From Pseudorhodoferax soli (GTDB lineage Bacteria > Pseudomonadota > Gammaproteobacteria > Burkholderiales > Burkholderiaceae_C), in assembly GCF_003337555.1 (NCBI RefSeq), contig NZ_QPJK01000006.1, positions 62,001 through 126,000 of the forward strand: a DNA stretch of 64,000 nucleotides, in the 5' to 3' direction. The notes beneath the pieces are model-generated. The model worked only from the letters and a program-made list of their open reading frames with translations, was not told the origin of the DNA and did not search any database. Below, one piece after another: positions 61,383-64,000 of this stretch. Each line of letters starts with the position of its first letter. The stretch's first letter is position 1. The translations under genes and the position numbers were made by a program.

Positions 61383-62318
61383 ATGGGCCACGGCATCCAG
61401 CCCGCCGACCTGGGCTTCTTCTCCACATTGGCCGGTGCGGCCAGCCTCAGCGCGGCGGCGCGCGAACTGGGCGTGACGCTGCCGGCCGTCAGCAAGCGCC
61501 TGGCGCAGATGGAGGCACGGCTGGGCGTGCTGCTGGTGAACCGCTCCACACGCCGCATGGGCCTCACGCCCGAGGGGGAGATCTACCTGGAGCATGCGCG
61601 CCGCATCCTGGCGGACATCGACGGCCTGGGCGAACTGCTGGGCGTCTCCAAGGCCACGCCGCAGGGGCTGCTGCGCGTGAACGCCACGCTGGGCTTCGGC
61701 CGCAGCCATGTGGCGCCGCTGGTCTCGCGCTTCGTGCGCAGGAACCCGCAGGTGCAGGTCCAGCTGCAGCTGTCGGTCAGCCCGCCGGCGCTGACCGACG
61801 ATGTGTTCGACGTCTGCGTGCGCTTCGGTGCGCCGCCGGACAGCCGCGTCATCGCGCGCAACCTCGGCGCCAACCGCCGGCTGCTGTGCGCCGCACCGGC
61901 CTACCTGGCGCGGCACGGCGTGCCCAAGGTGCCGCACGACCTCGCGGCGCACAACTGCATCGGCATCCGCCAGGGCGAGGAGGCCTATGGCGTGTGGCGG
62001 CTGACGCCGGCCAAGGGCAAGGGCCGCAGTGCCCGGCCCGAATCTGTGAAGACGCGCGGCAGCCTGGCGACCAACGACGGCGAGATCGCGGTGAGCTGGG
62101 CGCTGGACGGCCACGGCATCGTGATGCGTGCCGAGTGGGACGTGCAGCGCCACCTGCGCAGCGGCCGGCTGGTGCAGGTGCTGCCGCAGTACGACACGCC
62201 CGACGCCGACATCTACGCCGTCTACCCGCAGCGCCACCAGACCTCGGCCCGCGTGCGGGGCTTCGTCGACTTCCTTGCGCAGGCCTTCACGCAGCAGGGC
62301 GCGGCCGTGCCGGCCTGA
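61383..62318 (+). CDS. LysR-family regulator divergent from the tartrate/malate dehydrogenase
   Basis: A 311-aa LysR regulator. The HTH is PADLGFFSTLAGAASLSAAARELGVTLPAVSKRLAQMEARLGVLLVNRSTRRMGLTPEG, followed by the effector domain (GLLRVNATLGFGRSHVAPLVSRFVRR). The ATG at 61383 gives the usual N-terminus. It is divergent from the dehydrogenase gene across 105 bp, the classical LysR arrangement, so it likely controls the dehydrogenase and possibly the Bug receptor. Confidence 0.92.
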   Translation: MGHGIQPADLGFFSTLAGAASLSAAARELGVTLPAVSKRLAQMEARLGVLLVNRSTRRMGLTPEGEIYLEHARRILADIDGLGELLGVSKATPQGLLRVNATLGFGRSHVAPLVSRFVRRNPQVQVQLQLSVSPPALTDDVFDVCVRFGAPPDSRVIARNLGANRRLLCAAPAYLARHGVPKVPHDLAAHNCIGIRQGEEAYGVWRLTPAKGKGRSARPESVKTRGSLATNDGEIAVSWALDGHGIVMRAEWDVQRHLRSGRLVQVLPQYDTPDADIYAVYPQRHQTSARVRGFVDFLAQAFTQQGAAVPA

Positions 62319-62321
62319 ATC

Positions 62322-63254
62322 TCACAGCCAGGCCAGCCAGAGATTGATCGTCAGGAAGGAGAGCGTCATCGCGGCCAGCAGCGCGGCCGCGCAGAGCCCT
62401 TCGAGCTGGTATTTCTGCGCCAGCACGGCGTAGACGCTCATCATGGGCACGCAGGCATAGACCAGCGCCGCCTTGGCCAGCTCGCCGTCGCCGGGCGGCA
62501 GCAGGGTGACGGCCAACAGCACCATGAGCGGATGCAGCACCAGCTTGCCCAGCGTGATGGCTGCGACATCGGCCAGCATGCCGCCGGGCTTCAGGCCGAC
62601 GAGCGTGCCGCCGATCGCGAACAGCGCCAGCGGGCTCGCGCTGCCCGCGACGATGTTGATGGTCTGGTGCAGCACGGCCGGCACCGGCAGGTCCAGTGCC
62701 GAGACCGTGATGCCCACCGCGATGGCCACGACCAGCGGGTTGCGCACCATGGCATGGGCCAGGCCCGCGAGGCGACGCAGCACGCTGCCCGAGCCGCCGC
62801 CGCTGTCGGCCACCGACAGCGCGAGCGGGATCATGAGCAGGTTCTCCACCAGCATCACGAGCGCCAGCGCGACGCCGGCCGTGGGCCCCAGCAGCTGCGA
62901 GGCGATCGGGTAGCCCACGAAGGCGCTGTTGGAGCCCGACATGCCCATGCCCATGATCGCGGCCTTGGTCACGCCCTCGCGCCGCACCCTGCGCGCCCAG
63001 ACGAAACCCAGCGCGAGCGCGGCAAGCGAGCCGGCCGCGTAGGCCACCAGGAAGCGCGGGCTCAGCACCTCGCCCAGCGGCCGGCTGGCCAGCGCGCGCA
63101 GCAGCAGCGCCGGCAGCGCGACCAGGGTGGCAAAGCGGCCCAGCACGCGCACCTGCGTGGCATCGAACACGCGCAGGCGAACGCACAGGAAGCCGGCCAG
63201 GATCAGCAGGTAGATCGGCCCCGTGGCCGCGAGCACATTGCCGACAGCGTTCAT
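62322..63254 (-). CDS. AEC (auxin efflux carrier) family transporter
   Basis: A 310-aa inner-membrane protein with about ten hydrophobic segments, starting GPIYLLILAGFLCVRLRVF. The signature MGMSGSNSAFVGYPIASQLLG with its GY/P pair and the LALFAIGGTLVGLKPGG segment are those of AEC permeases, which often carry malonate or malate. It converges with the LysR gene, stop codons 3 bp apart. Confidence 0.9.
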   Translation of the reverse strand: MNAVGNVLAATGPIYLLILAGFLCVRLRVFDATQVRVLGRFATLVALPALLLRALASRPLGEVLSPRFLVAYAAGSLAALALGFVWARRVRREGVTKAAIMGMGMSGSNSAFVGYPIASQLLGPTAGVALALVMLVENLLMIPLALSVADSGGGSGSVLRRLAGLAHAMVRNPLVVAIAVGITVSALDLPVPAVLHQTINIVAGSASPLALFAIGGTLVGLKPGGMLADVAAITLGKLVLHPLMVLLAVTLLPPGDGELAKAALVYACVPMMSVYAVLAQKYQLEGLCAAALLAAMTLSFLTINLWLAWL

Positions 63255-63353
63255 CTGGAGGGGAAAGGAGCGGCGCGCATCATCGGAAGCAGGCGGGATT
63301 CTGACCGGAGACGGCCATCACGCAAGTCGCGTGCCGTGCCGGTGCAGCGGGCC

Positions 63354-63554
63354 TCAACGCCGTGCCGCGTGCGCGAGGACCTGCAGCACCGCGCGATCGG
63401 ATCGCGCGTCGAGTCCCAGCTGCAACAGCACGAACGAGGCCAGCAGGCCGAAGCCGCCCGTGAGCGCAACGATCAACGCCATCTGCAGCCGCGGGAAGCT
63501 GTCGCGGGAAAGGCGCTCCGTCATCAGCCGGATGACACGGGCGCGCGGATTCAT
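63354..63554 (-). CDS. Small membrane protein
   Basis: A 66-aa protein with one transmembrane segment (LQMALIVALTGGFGLLASFVLLQLGL) after a basic N-terminus. The ATG at 63554 overlaps the stop of the DUF1294 gene (ATGA), so the two are translationally coupled. No family recognised. Confidence 0.65.
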   Translation of the reverse strand: MNPRARVIRLMTERLSRDSFPRLQMALIVALTGGFGLLASFVLLQLGLDARSDRAVLQVLAHAARR

Positions 63555-64000
63555 CGGCGCCAGGCCTGCAGCAACGGCGCATGCAGGACGACGAAGGCCA
63601 CCACGTTGAGCGCCACCGTGCCCCAGAACGCCGCACGGAACGCCGCCTTGCTGGTCTTGTGGCGCAGCAGTTGCTGCGCGACGATGGCGCCCGGCCAGCC
63701 GCCGGCCAGGCCCAGCAGGAGCAGCGTGCTTTCGGCGATGCGCCAGCGGCCCGCGGTGGCGGCCGACTTGTCGATGGCATAGGCCAGGAAGCAGGCGGCG
63801 CTGGCCACCAGGTACAGCCCCGCGACCCAGGCCGGAACGCGCCACAGCAGGGCCACGGCGGCGTAGACGAGGACGAATGCGGGAATGGCCAAGGCGCTCG
63901 CCGCGCTCCATGGCGCCGGGCTGTCCTGGCGCCGCGGTGCACGGGGAGCAGGCGCACGCGCCGCCTGCACCAGCGCGACCTTGCTGGCGCGCTTCTTTCC
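63551..64000 (-). CDS. DUF1294 membrane protein, N-terminus beyond the window
   Basis: At least 149 residues visible, running off the window edge. The DUF1294 part has AYAIDKSAATAGRWRIAESTLLLLGLAGGWPGAIVAQQLLRHKTSK and about four hydrophobic helices. The residues at the window edge (GKKRASKVALVQAARAPAP) read like the linker after a cold-shock domain, a common fusion in this family. The gene's start is outside the window. Confidence 0.85.
   Translation of the reverse strand, partial: GKKRASKVALVQAARAPAPRAPRRQDSPAPWSAASALAIPAFVLVYAAVALLWRVPAWVAGLYLVASAACFLAYAIDKSAATAGRWRIAESTLLLLGLAGGWPGAIVAQQLLRHKTSKAAFRAAFWGTVALNVVAFVVLHAPLLQAWRR

Overview
The window comes from a high-GC proteobacterial chromosome, most likely a betaproteobacterium of the order Burkholderiales (Comamonadaceae-like). 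This is inferred from the GC-rich flanks, a Bug/TctC solute receptor beside LysR regulators, and an antiquitin-type aldehyde dehydrogenase. No rRNA, tRNA or CRISPR array was seen.

Layout. Positions 1-4966 and 58336-64000 are ordinary chromosome: an ABC importer, an aldehyde dehydrogenase, a periplasmic peroxiredoxin and a small hydrolase on the left; an NAD(P)-binding oxidoreductase, a Bug receptor, a tartrate/D-malate-type dehydrogenase, a LysR regulator, an AEC transporter and a DUF1294 protein on the right. Between them lies one 53,369-bp insertion (4967-58335) with the hallmarks of a Tn7-like transposon: 25-bp terminal inverted repeats starting TGGTT, four repeated transposase-binding-type motifs at each end, a 4-bp target duplication (ACGA), and a tnsA-tnsB-tnsC-tniQ operon plus one further gene (possibly TnsE-like). 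It split a host LysR gene: codons 1-10 lie at 58340-58367 and the rest at 4047-4966. Joining the two parts with one ACGA copy restores 948 bp in frame.

Left arm of the element (5.2-30 kb). It carries regulators (XRE, LysR, H-NS and a frameshifted MarR), a Fic-like protein lacking the catalytic His, a tightly packed five-gene cluster ending in a Uma2-family gene, a zinc-ribbon protein, a 1318-aa nuclease-STAND NTPase, an IS3 remnant next to a decayed plasmid-replication-like gene, a TerB_N / DUF2791 (BrxD-like) ATPase / DEAD-box helicase module, and a second large Mrr-like nuclease NTPase.

Middle and right arm (30.9-58.3 kb). The transposition operon is in the middle of the element, with a DUF6471 gene divergent from tnsA across a palindrome and a hairpin. 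Beyond it are a Gabija-like OLD nuclease/UvrD helicase pair, a WYL (CapW/BrxR-like) regulator, a complete Wadjet-type jetABCD operon (anti-plasmid), and a McrBC-like operon with two extra genes.

The element therefore looks like a mobile defence island carrying at least five or six separate predicted anti-phage or anti-plasmid systems with their own regulators. The best candidates for little-described biology are the TerB/DUF2791/helicase module with its neighbouring NTPase, the extended McrBC operon, the two giant nuclease NTPases, and the unusual Tn7-like element itself. All functions are inferred from motifs and gene order read by eye.
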